Source: Mycolicibacterium lacusdiani
Lineage (GTDB): Bacteria; Actinomycetota; Actinomycetes; Mycobacteriales; Mycobacteriaceae
NCBI RefSeq assembly: GCF_021916785.1
Contig: NZ_JAKCFC010000006.1
Location: 124,001-188,000, forward strand
Length of the DNA stretch: 64,000 nucleotides
Reading direction: 5' to 3'
The notes under the pieces were generated by a model that was not told the DNA's origin, made no database searches, and saw nothing but the letters and a program-made list of their open reading frames with translations. Shown piece by piece: positions 8,039 through 17,004 of this stretch (positions are counted from its first letter, which is position 1; the number at the start of each line of letters is the position of its first letter). A program made the translations under genes and the position numbers.

Positions 8039-9529
8039 GTGTCGGTAGCTGAAGAGGTTTTCACTCCCGCCCAGACGCCGTTTCGCGGAGTCGCCCCGGC
8101 GAATGGTCCGCAGTGGCAGCAGCGATACGTCCGCGCCCTGATCGCCACCGACGTCGTCGTCGTCGCCCTCGCACTCGTATGCGCCCAGACGGTCAAGCTG
8201 GGACGCCCCATCACCGCTGGTGACCCGGCGTCGGTCTACTTCCTGATGCTGTCCTGCTTCGTGGGCGCCATCTGGCTCACGTTGCTCGCCGCGTACCGCA
8301 CCCGCTCGCCCCGAATCGTTGGCGCGGGCGTCGAGGAATACCGCCGGGTGGTGTCGGCGACGCTGGCCACCATCGGCTTCATCGCGGTTGCGCTGATGAT
8401 CTTCCGGCCCGAGTACGCGCGCGGGTACCTCGCCGTCGCGTTCCCGCTGGGCCTGGCGGGACTCGTCGTCGGTCGCAATCTCTGCAGGCTCTACCTCGCC
8501 AGGCAGCGCAGGCGCGGACGTTGCGTGGTCAACGTGCTCGCCGTCGGCGACGCCCGTGCCGTGCGCAGCCTGGTCCAGTCGCTGACCCGAGGCTGGGGCT
8601 ATGGGTACCTCGTCGTGGGCGTGTGCCTGACGGGGCGCAGCAGCGGCGGCACGATCGACGTCCCCGAGGTGGGCACGCTGCCCGTGCTCGGCGACGAGGG
8701 CAAGGTGCACGACGCCATCCTGAAGACCAACGCCGACACCGTAGCGCTGACCACCACCGACCACCTCGGCCCAGAAGGCGTCCGCGAACTGTCGTGGGAC
8801 CTGCACAAACTCGGTGTCGACCTCGTCGTCACCCCCGGCGTGGTCGACGTCGCAGGCCCGCGCCTGACGATGCGCCCGGTCGCCGGCCTGCCGCTCATCC
8901 ACGTCGAGAAGCCGCAGTACAGCGGCACGAAGAAGATCCAGAAGCTGGCCTTCGACTACTTCGTCTCGATCAGCGTGCTCATCGGCGCACTGCCGGTGAT
9001 GCTGGCCTCGGCTATCGCGATCAAGCTCACCAGCCGCGGCCCGGTCTTCTACCGGTCCGAGCGCATCGGCCTCGACGGCAATCCCTTCCAGATGATCAAG
9101 TTCCGGACCATGGTCGAAGGCGCCGACAAGCAGGTCGACAGCCTCAAGGACGTCAACGACAGCGTCGGCGGCGTCTTGTTCAAGGTCAAGAACGATCCGA
9201 GGGTGACCGCGGTCGGCAGGTTGCTGCGGAAGTACAGCATCGACGAGCTGCCGCAGTTCTTCAACGTTCTCCGACGGGACATGAGCGTCGTGGGCCCGCG
9301 CCCGCCGCTGCGCCGCGAGGTCGACACGTACAACGATCAGGTCCGCCGTCGACTGCTGGTCCTACCGGGCATCACAGGCCTGTGGCAGGTCAGTGGCCGG
9401 TCCGATCTGTCGTGGGAGGACTCGGTCCGCCTGGACCTCTCCTACGTCGAGAACTGGTCCATCACCAATGACCTCCTGATCGCGGTGAAGACCGTCCGCA
9501 CGGTTGCCACCGGCTCAGGCGCGTACTAG
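8039..9529 (+). CDS. Polyprenyl-phosphate sugar-1-phosphate transferase (exopolysaccharide priming enzyme)
   Basis: The 496-residue protein has several N-terminal membrane helices, a central Rossmann-like region and a C-terminal bacterial sugar transferase domain (about residues 300-490). That domain shows RGPVFYRSERIG, MIKFRTM, SIDELPQFFNVL, VGPRPP and PGITGLWQVSGRS motifs. Such enzymes load a sugar-1-phosphate onto a polyprenyl phosphate and so start a repeat unit. The GTG at 8039 is preferred because AGGAGG at 8022-8027 is well placed for it; an earlier in-frame GTG at 8027 overlaps that site. The gene suggests that the upstream acyl-editing genes serve a polyprenyl-linked glycan. Confidence 0.88.
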   Translation: MSVAEEVFTPAQTPFRGVAPANGPQWQQRYVRALIATDVVVVALALVCAQTVKLGRPITAGDPASVYFLMLSCFVGAIWLTLLAAYRTRSPRIVGAGVEEYRRVVSATLATIGFIAVALMIFRPEYARGYLAVAFPLGLAGLVVGRNLCRLYLARQRRRGRCVVNVLAVGDARAVRSLVQSLTRGWGYGYLVVGVCLTGRSSGGTIDVPEVGTLPVLGDEGKVHDAILKTNADTVALTTTDHLGPEGVRELSWDLHKLGVDLVVTPGVVDVAGPRLTMRPVAGLPLIHVEKPQYSGTKKIQKLAFDYFVSISVLIGALPVMLASAIAIKLTSRGPVFYRSERIGLDGNPFQMIKFRTMVEGADKQVDSLKDVNDSVGGVLFKVKNDPRVTAVGRLLRKYSIDELPQFFNVLRRDMSVVGPRPPLRREVDTYNDQVRRRLLVLPGITGLWQVSGRSDLSWEDSVRLDLSYVENWSITNDLLIAVKTVRTVATGSGAY

Positions 9530-9657
9530 CAGCAAACTCACGGGGAGTTGATCTCCGGTGTAGTGACGGCCGTCACAATGGGGCGCCGCAAATGGTTTCG
9601 AGTCGATGTTCGCGGGGGACTCGACGCTCCCATTGCTGGTGTCCCTAGGCTGCTGAC

Positions 9658-10491
9658 ATGGTCGATGACGTCACCCGCGAACCGCTCGACGGGAACACCC
9701 TGCACGAGGCCGTAATCGCCGAGGACTCCGAGTGGCGCCGCCTCGACGTGGTGGAGGAGACCGGCTCGACGAACGCCGACCTCATCTCGCGCGCCGCTGC
9801 CGGCGAAGACGTGGCAGGTGCGGTCCTCATCGCCGAGAACCAAGTCGCCGGACGCGGTCGCAACGGCCGCGTCTGGTCCGGGGTGCCTCGCGCCCAGGTG
9901 ACGATGTCTATGAGCATCCCGACCGCAGGCTTGCCTGCAGCGACGTGGGGCTGGGTTCCGCTGGTGACGGGCTTGGCAGTCGTCGACGCCGTCTGGGACG
10001 TGGCCGGGGTTCGAGCGGGACTAAAGTGGCCCAACGACGTCCTCGCAGGTCCGGAATCCGGCAAGTTGGCGGGCATCCTCGCGGAGGTGTCGGTCCCGGC
10101 GGGCGTGATCGTCGTCGGCGTCGGGGTGAACGTGTCGCTGCGGCAGGAGGAACTGCCCCACCCCGGCGCCACCTCGCTGCTGGCACTGGGCGCCGCCGAC
10201 GCCGACCGGACCGCCCTCGTCGCGGCAATGCTGCGGCAGATGGCGCGCCGCGTCGACGCACTACGGCAGGCGGGGGGAGTGGACCCCGACCTGGTCGACG
10301 AGTACGTGGAACGCAGCCTGACCGTGGGCCGCCGGGTGCGCGCCACGCTGCCCGGTGACCGCGAGGTGGTGGGTCACGCGCTCGGCGTCGACGAGCAGGG
10401 GCGCTTGCGCATCGACACCGGCGGCACCGGGACGGCGAGCGACGTCGTGGTCGTATCGGCCGGAGACATCGTGCATCTTCGGCCCGTCTAG
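9658..10491 (+). CDS. birA: Biotin--[acetyl-CoA-carboxylase] ligase
   Basis: The 277-residue protein attaches biotin to the carrier domains of acyl-CoA carboxylases and pyruvate carboxylase. It shows the ATP/biotin-binding GRGRNGR motif, a KWPNDVL motif with the catalytic lysine and a C-terminal SH3-like part. There is no N-terminal helix-turn-helix, so it is a plain ligase and not a repressor of the E. coli type. The ATG at 9658 follows a 128-base gap. It leads the conserved birA - PH-domain gene pair of mycobacteria (Rv3279c-Rv3278c). Confidence 0.93.
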   Translation: MVDDVTREPLDGNTLHEAVIAEDSEWRRLDVVEETGSTNADLISRAAAGEDVAGAVLIAENQVAGRGRNGRVWSGVPRAQVTMSMSIPTAGLPAATWGWVPLVTGLAVVDAVWDVAGVRAGLKWPNDVLAGPESGKLAGILAEVSVPAGVIVVGVGVNVSLRQEELPHPGATSLLALGAADADRTALVAAMLRQMARRVDALRQAGGVDPDLVDEYVERSLTVGRRVRATLPGDREVVGHALGVDEQGRLRIDTGGTGTASDVVVVSAGDIVHLRPV

Positions 10492-10517
10492 CCAGATGTG
10501 CTGGGTACAGTGCCAGC

Positions 10518-11036
10518 GTGGGTTACCCGGACAACGTGCTCGCGGCCGACGAACGCGTCGTGCTGCATCGTCACCCGCACTGGAAGCGACTGATCGGCCC
10601 GGTCCTGGTGCTCCTGCTGACGACGGCCCTTGCGGCCTTCGGTGCGGCCGTCGTGAACACCACCGGCTGGGATCAGACCGCCAAGAACATCGTGATGCTC
10701 GTCATCGGGGTCATCTGGCTGATCGTCATCGGATGGCTGACGGTGTGGCCGTTCATGGCCTGGCGCACCACGCACTTCGTGATCACCGATCGCCGCGTGA
10801 TGTTCCGGCACGGCGTGATGACGCGGGCGGGCATCGACATCCCGTTGGCGCGGATCAACAGCGTCGAGTTCCGGCACGGGTTGACCGACCGGATGCTGCG
10901 CACCGGCACGCTGATCATCGAGTCCGCGGCGCAAGATCCGCTCGAGTTCCACGACATCCCTCGCGTGGAACACGTGCACTCACTGCTGTATCACGAAGTC
11001 TTCGACACCCTCGGTTCCGAGGAATCGCCCAGCTGA
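10518..11036 (+). CDS. PH-domain (bPH2/YdbS-like) membrane protein
   Basis: The 172-residue protein has two adjacent transmembrane helices (about residues 28-77) followed by a bacterial PH-like domain with the FVITDRRVMFRHGV and PLARINSVEF segments common to this family. It corresponds to Rv3278c, a conserved mycobacterial membrane protein of unknown function. It starts at GTG 10518, 26 bases after birA. Its last 46 bases overlap the end of the convergent GtrA-family gene, an unusually long convergent overlap. Confidence 0.82.
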   Translation: MGYPDNVLAADERVVLHRHPHWKRLIGPVLVLLLTTALAAFGAAVVNTTGWDQTAKNIVMLVIGVIWLIVIGWLTVWPFMAWRTTHFVITDRRVMFRHGVMTRAGIDIPLARINSVEFRHGLTDRMLRTGTLIIESAAQDPLEFHDIPRVEHVHSLLYHEVFDTLGSEESPS

Positions 11037-11677
11037 CCGTTGCGCGTCGGCTTCTGCGTCGGACGGCGCAGGGGTGTCACGGTGTCGCCGGTCGCCCCGT
11101 CGGTGGTGGAATGGCTCTCGATGCGGTCCTCGAGGATTTCGGCGATGCCGCCTGCGGTGACCGTCGCCTCGATGACCTTGTCGGGGCTGCGGCCGAACTC
11201 GTCGGGGAACACCCAGCGCCGGAACGCCCAGAACCGGAAGCCCATCTGCAGCAGGTTTCCGATGATGTAGGCCGAGACGAAGTCGGCGATGTTCTCGATG
11301 GTCAGCGACACTTCGGGAACGCGCAGACCCAGCACGTAGCTGGAGAAGTACAGCGGCGCCATGCTCAGCACCACGCCGACGCCGCTGACGCCGAAGAACA
11401 GCAGCGCCTCGTGGTGGCGCTCGCGTCCGCCGCGGTCGCGGAAGCTCCATTCGCGGTTCAGGATGTACGACGCGATCACCGCGACGATGCCTGCGATGAT
11501 CTTCGCGGTCACCGGCTTCGGCTCGAGAATCGTCAACTTGAGCGTGAAGAAGATCGCGGAGTCGATGACGAACGTCGTCGCGCCGACGATGGCGAACTTG
11601 ATGAGTTCGTGATGCCGTTCGGCGTAGGGCCGGATCACGCGGGGCAACCGCGCGATGGTGGCGTCAGCGAAGGACAT
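10991..11677 (-). CDS. GtrA-family membrane protein
   Basis: The 228-residue protein has a GtrA domain of four helices (about residues 25-150) containing FAIVGATTFVIDSAIFF and an NREWSF motif, followed by a polar C-terminal tail. GtrA proteins are thought to help move polyprenyl-linked sugars across the membrane. It is the counterpart of Rv3277 and faces the opposite way to its neighbours, as in M. tuberculosis. The ATG at 11677 was chosen because the protein before it in the same frame is arginine-rich and lacks family similarity. The tail overlaps the PH-domain gene end to end over 46 bases. Confidence 0.87.
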   Translation of the reverse strand: MSFADATIARLPRVIRPYAERHHELIKFAIVGATTFVIDSAIFFTLKLTILEPKPVTAKIIAGIVAVIASYILNREWSFRDRGGRERHHEALLFFGVSGVGVVLSMAPLYFSSYVLGLRVPEVSLTIENIADFVSAYIIGNLLQMGFRFWAFRRWVFPDEFGRSPDKVIEATVTAGGIAEILEDRIESHSTTDGATGDTVTPLRRPTQKPTRNGQLGDSSEPRVSKTS

Positions 11678-11772
11678 AAGACGCGAGTGTACGGAAATTG
11701 GGTGCCAGACCCATACCCGTGCAGGTCGCGGCCGGTCCAGGCGGGGCCAGCGGGCGTGACACCATATGCACC

Positions 11773-12984
11773 GTGAGCGCACCTCCCGTCGTCGCCATGA
11801 TCGGTGGCGGCCAACTGGCCAGAATGACCCATCAGGCCGCGATCGCCCTCGGTCAGACGCTGCGCGTCCTGGCCGCCGCACCCGGCGACCCCGCAGCTCA
11901 GGTCAGTCCCGACGTCGTGATCGGTGCCCACACCGACCTCGACGCACTGCGACGGGTGGCGGCAGGGGCGTCGGCGCTGACGTTCGACCACGAGCACGTC
12001 CCCACCGAGCTGCTCGACACGCTGGTGGCCGAGGGCGTCACGGTGGCGCCACCGCCGCAGGCCCTCGTCCACGCCCAGGACAAGCTGGTGATGCGCCGGA
12101 AGCTGGAGGTCCTCGGGGCGCCGATCCCTCGGTTCGCAGAGATCACCGACGCCGATCAGATCGACGACTTCGCCGCGCGGATCGGCGGGCCGATCGTGGT
12201 GAAGACCGCCCGCGGCGGCTACGACGGCAGGGGCGTGACGCTGGCCCGCGACGTTGCCCACGCCCGGGAGACGGCACGCCGGTACCTGGCCGACGGCACG
12301 GCCGTGCTGGTCGAGGAGCGGGTCGACATGCGCCGCGAACTGTCCGCGCTCGTCGCCCGCTCGCCCTTCGGGCAGGGTGCGGCGTGGCCGGTGGTGCAGA
12401 CCGTGCAGCGCGACGGCATCTGCGTCGAGGTCATCGCGCCTGCACCCGCGCTGGATCCCGAGCTCGGATCGGCCGCCGAAGAACTCGGGCTGAGGCTCGC
12501 CGGTGAACTCGGCGTGATCGGCGTACTGGCGGTCGAACTGTTCGAGACGGTCGACGGTCGCCTGCTGGTCAACGAACTCGCGATGCGTCCGCACAACTCG
12601 GGCCATTGGACGATGGACGGTGCTCGCACCAGCCAGTTCGAACAGCACCTGCGCGCGGTGCTCGACTACCCGCTGGGCGCGACGAGCCCGATCGCCCCCG
12701 TCACGGTGATGGGGAACGTGCTCGGTGCGCCAGAGGCGCCGACGATGACGATGGACGAGCGGCTGCACCACCTGTTCGCGCGGATGCCGGATGCGAAGGT
12801 GCACCTGTACGGCAAGTCGGAACGGCCGGGACGCAAGATCGGTCACGTCAACGTGATCGGTGCGGCCGACGGCTCGCTCGACGACGCCGACTACGTGGCA
12901 GGCGTGCGCGAGCGCGCAACGAGGGCGGCGCACTGGCTGTCGCACGCCGAGTGGACGGACGGATGGGACGAACATGACGGCTGA
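11773..12984 (+). CDS. purK: N5-carboxyaminoimidazole ribonucleotide synthase
   Basis: The 403-residue ATP-grasp enzyme makes N5-carboxy-AIR from AIR, bicarbonate and ATP in purine synthesis. Visible features are the N-terminal GGGQLARM loop, the central ATP-grasp strand VVKTARGGYDGRG and the late NELAMRPHNSGHWT active-site motif. The GTG at 11773 is chosen because the next residues lead straight into the family start. It divides a short intergenic space with the divergent gtrA-like gene and overlaps purE by 11 bases. Confidence 0.95.
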   Translation: MSAPPVVAMIGGGQLARMTHQAAIALGQTLRVLAAAPGDPAAQVSPDVVIGAHTDLDALRRVAAGASALTFDHEHVPTELLDTLVAEGVTVAPPPQALVHAQDKLVMRRKLEVLGAPIPRFAEITDADQIDDFAARIGGPIVVKTARGGYDGRGVTLARDVAHARETARRYLADGTAVLVEERVDMRRELSALVARSPFGQGAAWPVVQTVQRDGICVEVIAPAPALDPELGSAAEELGLRLAGELGVIGVLAVELFETVDGRLLVNELAMRPHNSGHWTMDGARTSQFEQHLRAVLDYPLGATSPIAPVTVMGNVLGAPEAPTMTMDERLHHLFARMPDAKVHLYGKSERPGRKIGHVNVIGAADGSLDDADYVAGVRERATRAAHWLSHAEWTDGWDEHDG

Positions 12985-13552
12985 CGAGCGCTTGCGCGAG
13001 GAACCGACTGCTGGGGCCGCACTGTCGGCACGGGTCGGCGTGATCATGGGCAGCGACAGCGACTGGTCGGTCATGGAGGACGCGGTGCTCGCGCTTGCCG
13101 AGTTCGAGGTGCGGTTCGAGGTCGGCGTCGTTTCGGCGCATCGCACACCCGGCCGGATGCTGGACTACGCGCGCACCGCGGCGAGCCGCGGTATCGAGGT
13201 GATCATCGCGGGCGCGGGCGGCGCGGCTCATCTGCCGGGCATGGTCGCCTCGGCCACACCGCTTCCGGTGATCGGCGTCCCTGTGCCGCTGGCGCGGTTG
13301 GACGGGCTGGACTCGTTGCTGTCGATCGTGCAGATGCCCGCGGGCGTGCCGGTGGCCACCGTGTCGATCGGTGGGGCCAGGAACGCGGGACTGCTCGCGG
13401 TGCGCATCCTCGCCTCCGCGGATCCCACCCTGCGGGCCAGGATGGAACGCTTCCAGGCCGACCTCGAGGCGATGGTGCTCCGCAAGGACGCCGCGCTGCG
13501 AGACCGACTGCTCGGCGACGCGTCCGGGCAGGGTAAAGTTACCGGCGAGTAG
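12974..13552 (+). CDS. purE: N5-carboxyaminoimidazole ribonucleotide mutase
   Basis: The 192-residue enzyme converts N5-CAIR to CAIR, the step after PurK. The class I PurE core carries the MGSDSDW motif, VVSAHRTP with the catalytic histidine, and AGGAAHLPGM. About 25 extra residues precede the core, as in other mycobacteria. It begins inside the last codons of purK, so the two are translationally coupled. It ends 15 bases before the acyl-CoA dehydrogenase gene, which has its own strong ribosome binding site. Confidence 0.95.
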   Translation: MTADERLREEPTAGAALSARVGVIMGSDSDWSVMEDAVLALAEFEVRFEVGVVSAHRTPGRMLDYARTAASRGIEVIIAGAGGAAHLPGMVASATPLPVIGVPVPLARLDGLDSLLSIVQMPAGVPVATVSIGGARNAGLLAVRILASADPTLRARMERFQADLEAMVLRKDAALRDRLLGDASGQGKVTGE

Positions 13553-13567
13553 CAAGGAGCAGATTTC

Positions 13568-14731
13568 ATGGCGATCGGTAACCCGTCGTTCGACGTTTTC
13601 AAGCTGTCCGACGAGCACGAGGAGTTGCGCTCGGTCCTGCGCGATCTGTGCGAGAAGGAGATCGCGCCGTACGCGGCCGACGTCGACGAGAAGGCGCGAT
13701 ACACCGACGAGGCGCTGAAGGCGCTCAACTCGTCGGGTTTCTCCGCCATCCACATCCCCGAGGAGTACGGCGGCCAGGGCGGCGACTCGATCACCGCCTG
13801 CATCGTGATCGAAGAGGTCGCGCGCGTCTGTGCGTCGTCCTCGCTGATCCCGATCTGCAACAAGCTCGGCACGATGGGCATGCTGCTGCGTGGGTCCGAG
13901 GACATCAAGAAGCAGGTGCTGCCGTCGATCGGCGCAGGCGAGGCCACCGCCTCCTACGCGCTGAGCGAGCGTGAGGCCGGTAGCGACGCGGCCGCGATGC
14001 GAACCCGCGCGAAGGCCGACGGCGACGGCTGGGTGCTCAACGGATCCAAGTGCTGGATCTCCAACGGCGGCAAGTCGACCTGGTACACCGTGATGGCCGT
14101 GACCGATCCCGACAAGGGTGCCAACGGCATCTCGGCGTTCGTGGTGCACGCCGACGATCCGGGCTTCAGCGTCGGTCCCAAGGAACGCAAGATGGGCATC
14201 AAGGGCTCGCCGACCACCGACCTGTACTTCGAGGACTGCCGCATTCCGGGTGACCGGATCATCGGCGACCCCGGCACGGGCTTCAAGACCGCGCTGGCCA
14301 CGCTGGACCACACCCGCCCGACGATCGGCGCGCAGGCCGTCGGTATCGCGCAAGGTGCGCTGGACGCGGCGATCGCGTACACCAAGGAGCGCAAGCAGTT
14401 CGGCAAGTCGATCAGCGACTTCCAGAACACCCAGTTCATGCTCGCCGACATGGCGATGAAGATCGAGGCTGCGCGGCTGATGGTCTACAGCGCGGCGGCG
14501 CGCGCCGAGCGCGGCGAGCCAAATCTCGGGTTCATCTCGTCGGCGTCGAAGTGCTTCGCGTCCGACGTCGCGATGGAAGTCACGACCAACGCCGTGCAGC
14601 TCTTCGGCGGCTACGGCTACACGGTCGACTTTCCGGTCGAGCGCTACATGCGCGACGCCAAGATCACCCAGATCTACGAAGGCACCAACCAGATTCAGCG
14701 CGTCGTGATGTCGCGCGCGCTGCTCAAGTAG
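13568..14731 (+). CDS. fadE25: Acyl-CoA dehydrogenase FadE25
   Basis: The 387-residue flavoenzyme oxidises acyl-CoA to 2-enoyl-CoA. Family marks include YALSEREAGSD, WISNGG, the C-terminal FGGYGYTVDFPVERYMRDAKI region containing the usual catalytic area, and IYEGTNQIQR near the end. An AAGGAG site lies about nine bases before the ATG. It is the counterpart of Rv3274c and sits in the same place after purE. Its last 8 bases overlap the end of the convergent gene. Confidence 0.93.
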   Translation: MAIGNPSFDVFKLSDEHEELRSVLRDLCEKEIAPYAADVDEKARYTDEALKALNSSGFSAIHIPEEYGGQGGDSITACIVIEEVARVCASSSLIPICNKLGTMGMLLRGSEDIKKQVLPSIGAGEATASYALSEREAGSDAAAMRTRAKADGDGWVLNGSKCWISNGGKSTWYTVMAVTDPDKGANGISAFVVHADDPGFSVGPKERKMGIKGSPTTDLYFEDCRIPGDRIIGDPGTGFKTALATLDHTRPTIGAQAVGIAQGALDAAIAYTKERKQFGKSISDFQNTQFMLADMAMKIEAARLMVYSAAARAERGEPNLGFISSASKCFASDVAMEVTTNAVQLFGGYGYTVDFPVERYMRDAKITQIYEGTNQIQRVVMSRALLK

Positions 14732-15458
14732 TCGACAGGTCCCTGCTGATCTTCTCGGTCACCCTGCGCCGCTCCTGAGCGGCGGGGTCCGGGTTGGTCA
14801 CCTGCACCAGCGACGCTCCGGCGCGGAACACCGCCAGCAGGTTGTCGACGACGGCCTCGGCGGTGTCCCACCCCGCGGTCGACAGCACCCGGTCGCCTGC
14901 GGTCAAACCCCTTGCGGCGGCTGAGGACTCGGCTGCGACCAGCACGTCGGCGGGGCTGCGTCCGGCCAGTGCGGCGCCCGGTGCGCGCTCAGGGGAGATC
15001 TGGTCGCCGTGCACGCGGACCGACGTGGCGTAGTCGGTGACGCCGAGCGGTAGGCCGGCGGCCGGCTTGCCGAACGGGTCGAGCGACAGCGCCACCACCT
15101 CGCCCATCGGCACCACCGCGGTGTCCGCCTCGTCGAGGCGGTCGACCGTCGTGCACGCCAGGTCGCAGTCACCCTGCCAATCAGACTGTCCGACGACGAC
15201 TTCGGCGCCGATGTACCAGATGCCGAGCAGGACGCCTGCGGTCTGCCAGTGTGCGGGCAGCAACACGGCCACCCGGCTGCCCGGGCCGATGCCCAGTTCG
15301 TCGCGCAGCAGGTTGCCGGTCTTGGCGGCCCAGTTGGCCAGCGTCACCGCCGACAATTCGATGCGCTCGCCGGTCGCGTCGTCGTAGTAGGTGATGGCCG
15401 GTGCGGTGGGGCTGGTGCGCAACCGGTCGTCCAGTAGCGCCGCGCTGACGGTGGTCAA
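14724..15458 (-). CDS. TIGR03089-family protein (truncated AMP-binding-enzyme-like)
   Basis: The 244-residue protein resembles the first part of acyl-CoA synthetase-type enzymes (an SPTAPAITYYDD opening and an ELGIGPGSRVAVLLPAHWQT segment). It lacks the full AMP-binding domain and its adenylation motifs, as is normal for TIGR03089. The function is unknown. The likely start is TTG at 15458, which overlaps the stop of the upstream LCP gene as TTGA; no ATG or GTG lies close by in frame. It corresponds to Rv3268, again next to the LCP ligase. Confidence 0.75.
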   Translation of the reverse strand: MTTVSAALLDDRLRTSPTAPAITYYDDATGERIELSAVTLANWAAKTGNLLRDELGIGPGSRVAVLLPAHWQTAGVLLGIWYIGAEVVVGQSDWQGDCDLACTTVDRLDEADTAVVPMGEVVALSLDPFGKPAAGLPLGVTDYATSVRVHGDQISPERAPGAALAGRSPADVLVAAESSAAARGLTAGDRVLSTAGWDTAEAVVDNLLAVFRAGASLVQVTNPDPAAQERRRVTEKISRDLSTT

Positions 15459-16936
15459 TTGACGCAGGCGGGGTCGTCCGAGCCGGCAGTGAGGATCGGC
15501 GAGATGAGCGGTGCCCCTTCGGTGTCGACTGCCGCCGGATCGACGGTGTCGCCGGTGTCGAGCCCGATCGTCGACGGGTCCTCGTTGCCGAGGCCCGAAC
15601 CCGGACCGGTGTAGTCGGCGCCGAGCACCACCCGCACCGTGCCTGCGGGAAGCGAGGGTTCGACCACGATCGGGAGGTTGCCGAGTTCCCTGGCGATCGC
15701 CTGCGCGCCGAGATCGTCGGGCTTGAGCGCCTGCACCTGGCTGCGCTCGACGTGGGCCGACTCGTTGTTGCCGACGGCGCCCTCGGTGAAGCCCTTCTGC
15801 GACAACACCTGTGAGACGGACGCGGCGAGGCCGTTGATGTCGGTGTCGTTGGCGACGTCGGCGATGGTCTTGTCCGGGGAGTACGCCAGCTGCTCGGTCT
15901 TGCCCTCGTCCTGGTCCTGCAGCAGGCCCTCGACCCAGTCGTTGACTGCAGTGGGGTCGACGCGCACCACGCTCTGCATGCCGTCGTCGCTCCACCCGTC
16001 CTCCTGGAGAACGGGAATGGTGGCGAAGGCGACGTTTCCGGCCGCGAGGTTCTGCAGCTGCTCGATGAAGTCCATGATGTCCCAGCCATCTGACAGCACC
16101 ACCGACCGCTGGACCGCGGCCTGCAGCCGGTTCAGCGTGGCGGGGCTCGACAGTGTCTTGCTCGAGATCACCTGGTGAGCAAGGGAAGCCATGACCGCCT
16201 GCTGGCGGGTCACGCGGTCGAGGTCGCCGCGCGGCAGGTTGTGCCGCTGCCGGACGAAGCTCAGCGCCTGCGGGCCGTCGAGTTTCTGCCAGCCGGCGGG
16301 AAAGTCGGCGCCCGAGAGTTCCTCGTAAACCGGCTCCTTGAGGCACACGTCCACGCCGCCGAGCGCGTCGGTGATGAGCGAGAAGCCGAGCAGGCCGATC
16401 TCGGCGTAATGGTCGACCGTGACGCCCGTCAGATCGGCGACGGTCTGGATGAGTGCCTCGCGGCCCTTCTCGACCGCCTTGGGCTCGGCCGTCGCCGGAT
16501 CCTCGCCGTCGATCTCGACGAGCTGCTTCATCTCCTCGAGCTTCACCGCACCGAAGACGCCGTTGATCTTGGTCTTGCCGAATCCGGGTGCCGCCACGTA
16601 CGAGTCGCGGGGGATCGAGATGGCCGTCGCCGACTTACCGTTGTTCGGGATGCGCACCAGGATGATCGTGTCGGTGTTGGTCGCGACGTCGTCGCCCGCG
16701 CGCAGGGTCGCGAGTTCCTCGGCCGACAGCGGGTTGCCGTGCGCGTCGGTGCGGCTGTCCATGCCGACGAGCAGCACGTCGATCGCGCCGTCCTCGCCGC
16801 CGCCGCCGAGCGCCTCGGCACTGATGTGGTTGATGCCCTCTTCGAACGACCGGATCTTGCCCCACGCCAGCCCCGTGCCGACGACGACCACGAGCGCCGA
16901 GATCACGGCGATGCTGCGGGCGAGGTGAGCGGGCAT
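15455..16936 (-). CDS. LytR-CpsA-Psr (LCP) ligase, Lcp1-like
   Basis: The 493-residue protein has an N-terminal membrane anchor (about residues 8-27), an extracytoplasmic LCP domain (VLLVGMDSR, TDTIILVRI, SIPRDSYV, KINGVFG and a late SFVRQRHNLPRGDLDR motif) and a C-terminal LytR_C domain ending near Cys491. It is the counterpart of Rv3267, the enzyme known to attach arabinogalactan to peptidoglycan. The arginines in PRDSY and RQRHN are the pyrophosphate-binding residues of the family. It diverges from rmlD, which makes a precursor for the same linker. Confidence 0.92.
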   Translation of the reverse strand: MPAHLARSIAVISALVVVVGTGLAWGKIRSFEEGINHISAEALGGGGEDGAIDVLLVGMDSRTDAHGNPLSAEELATLRAGDDVATNTDTIILVRIPNNGKSATAISIPRDSYVAAPGFGKTKINGVFGAVKLEEMKQLVEIDGEDPATAEPKAVEKGREALIQTVADLTGVTVDHYAEIGLLGFSLITDALGGVDVCLKEPVYEELSGADFPAGWQKLDGPQALSFVRQRHNLPRGDLDRVTRQQAVMASLAHQVISSKTLSSPATLNRLQAAVQRSVVLSDGWDIMDFIEQLQNLAAGNVAFATIPVLQEDGWSDDGMQSVVRVDPTAVNDWVEGLLQDQDEGKTEQLAYSPDKTIADVANDTDINGLAASVSQVLSQKGFTEGAVGNNESAHVERSQVQALKPDDLGAQAIARELGNLPIVVEPSLPAGTVRVVLGADYTGPGSGLGNEDPSTIGLDTGDTVDPAAVDTEGAPLISPILTAGSDDPACVN

Positions 16937-17004
16937 CAGCCCAGGCTACTGGCGAGAAGCCCTCGAACCGGGTAGCGCGAGTCGGCGTGCCAGACTCTTC
17001 AACC

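Noticed and set aside
11635..13146. A 503-codon open frame on the minus strand
   Set aside because: It is antisense to purK and purE, both certain; no family motif is present.
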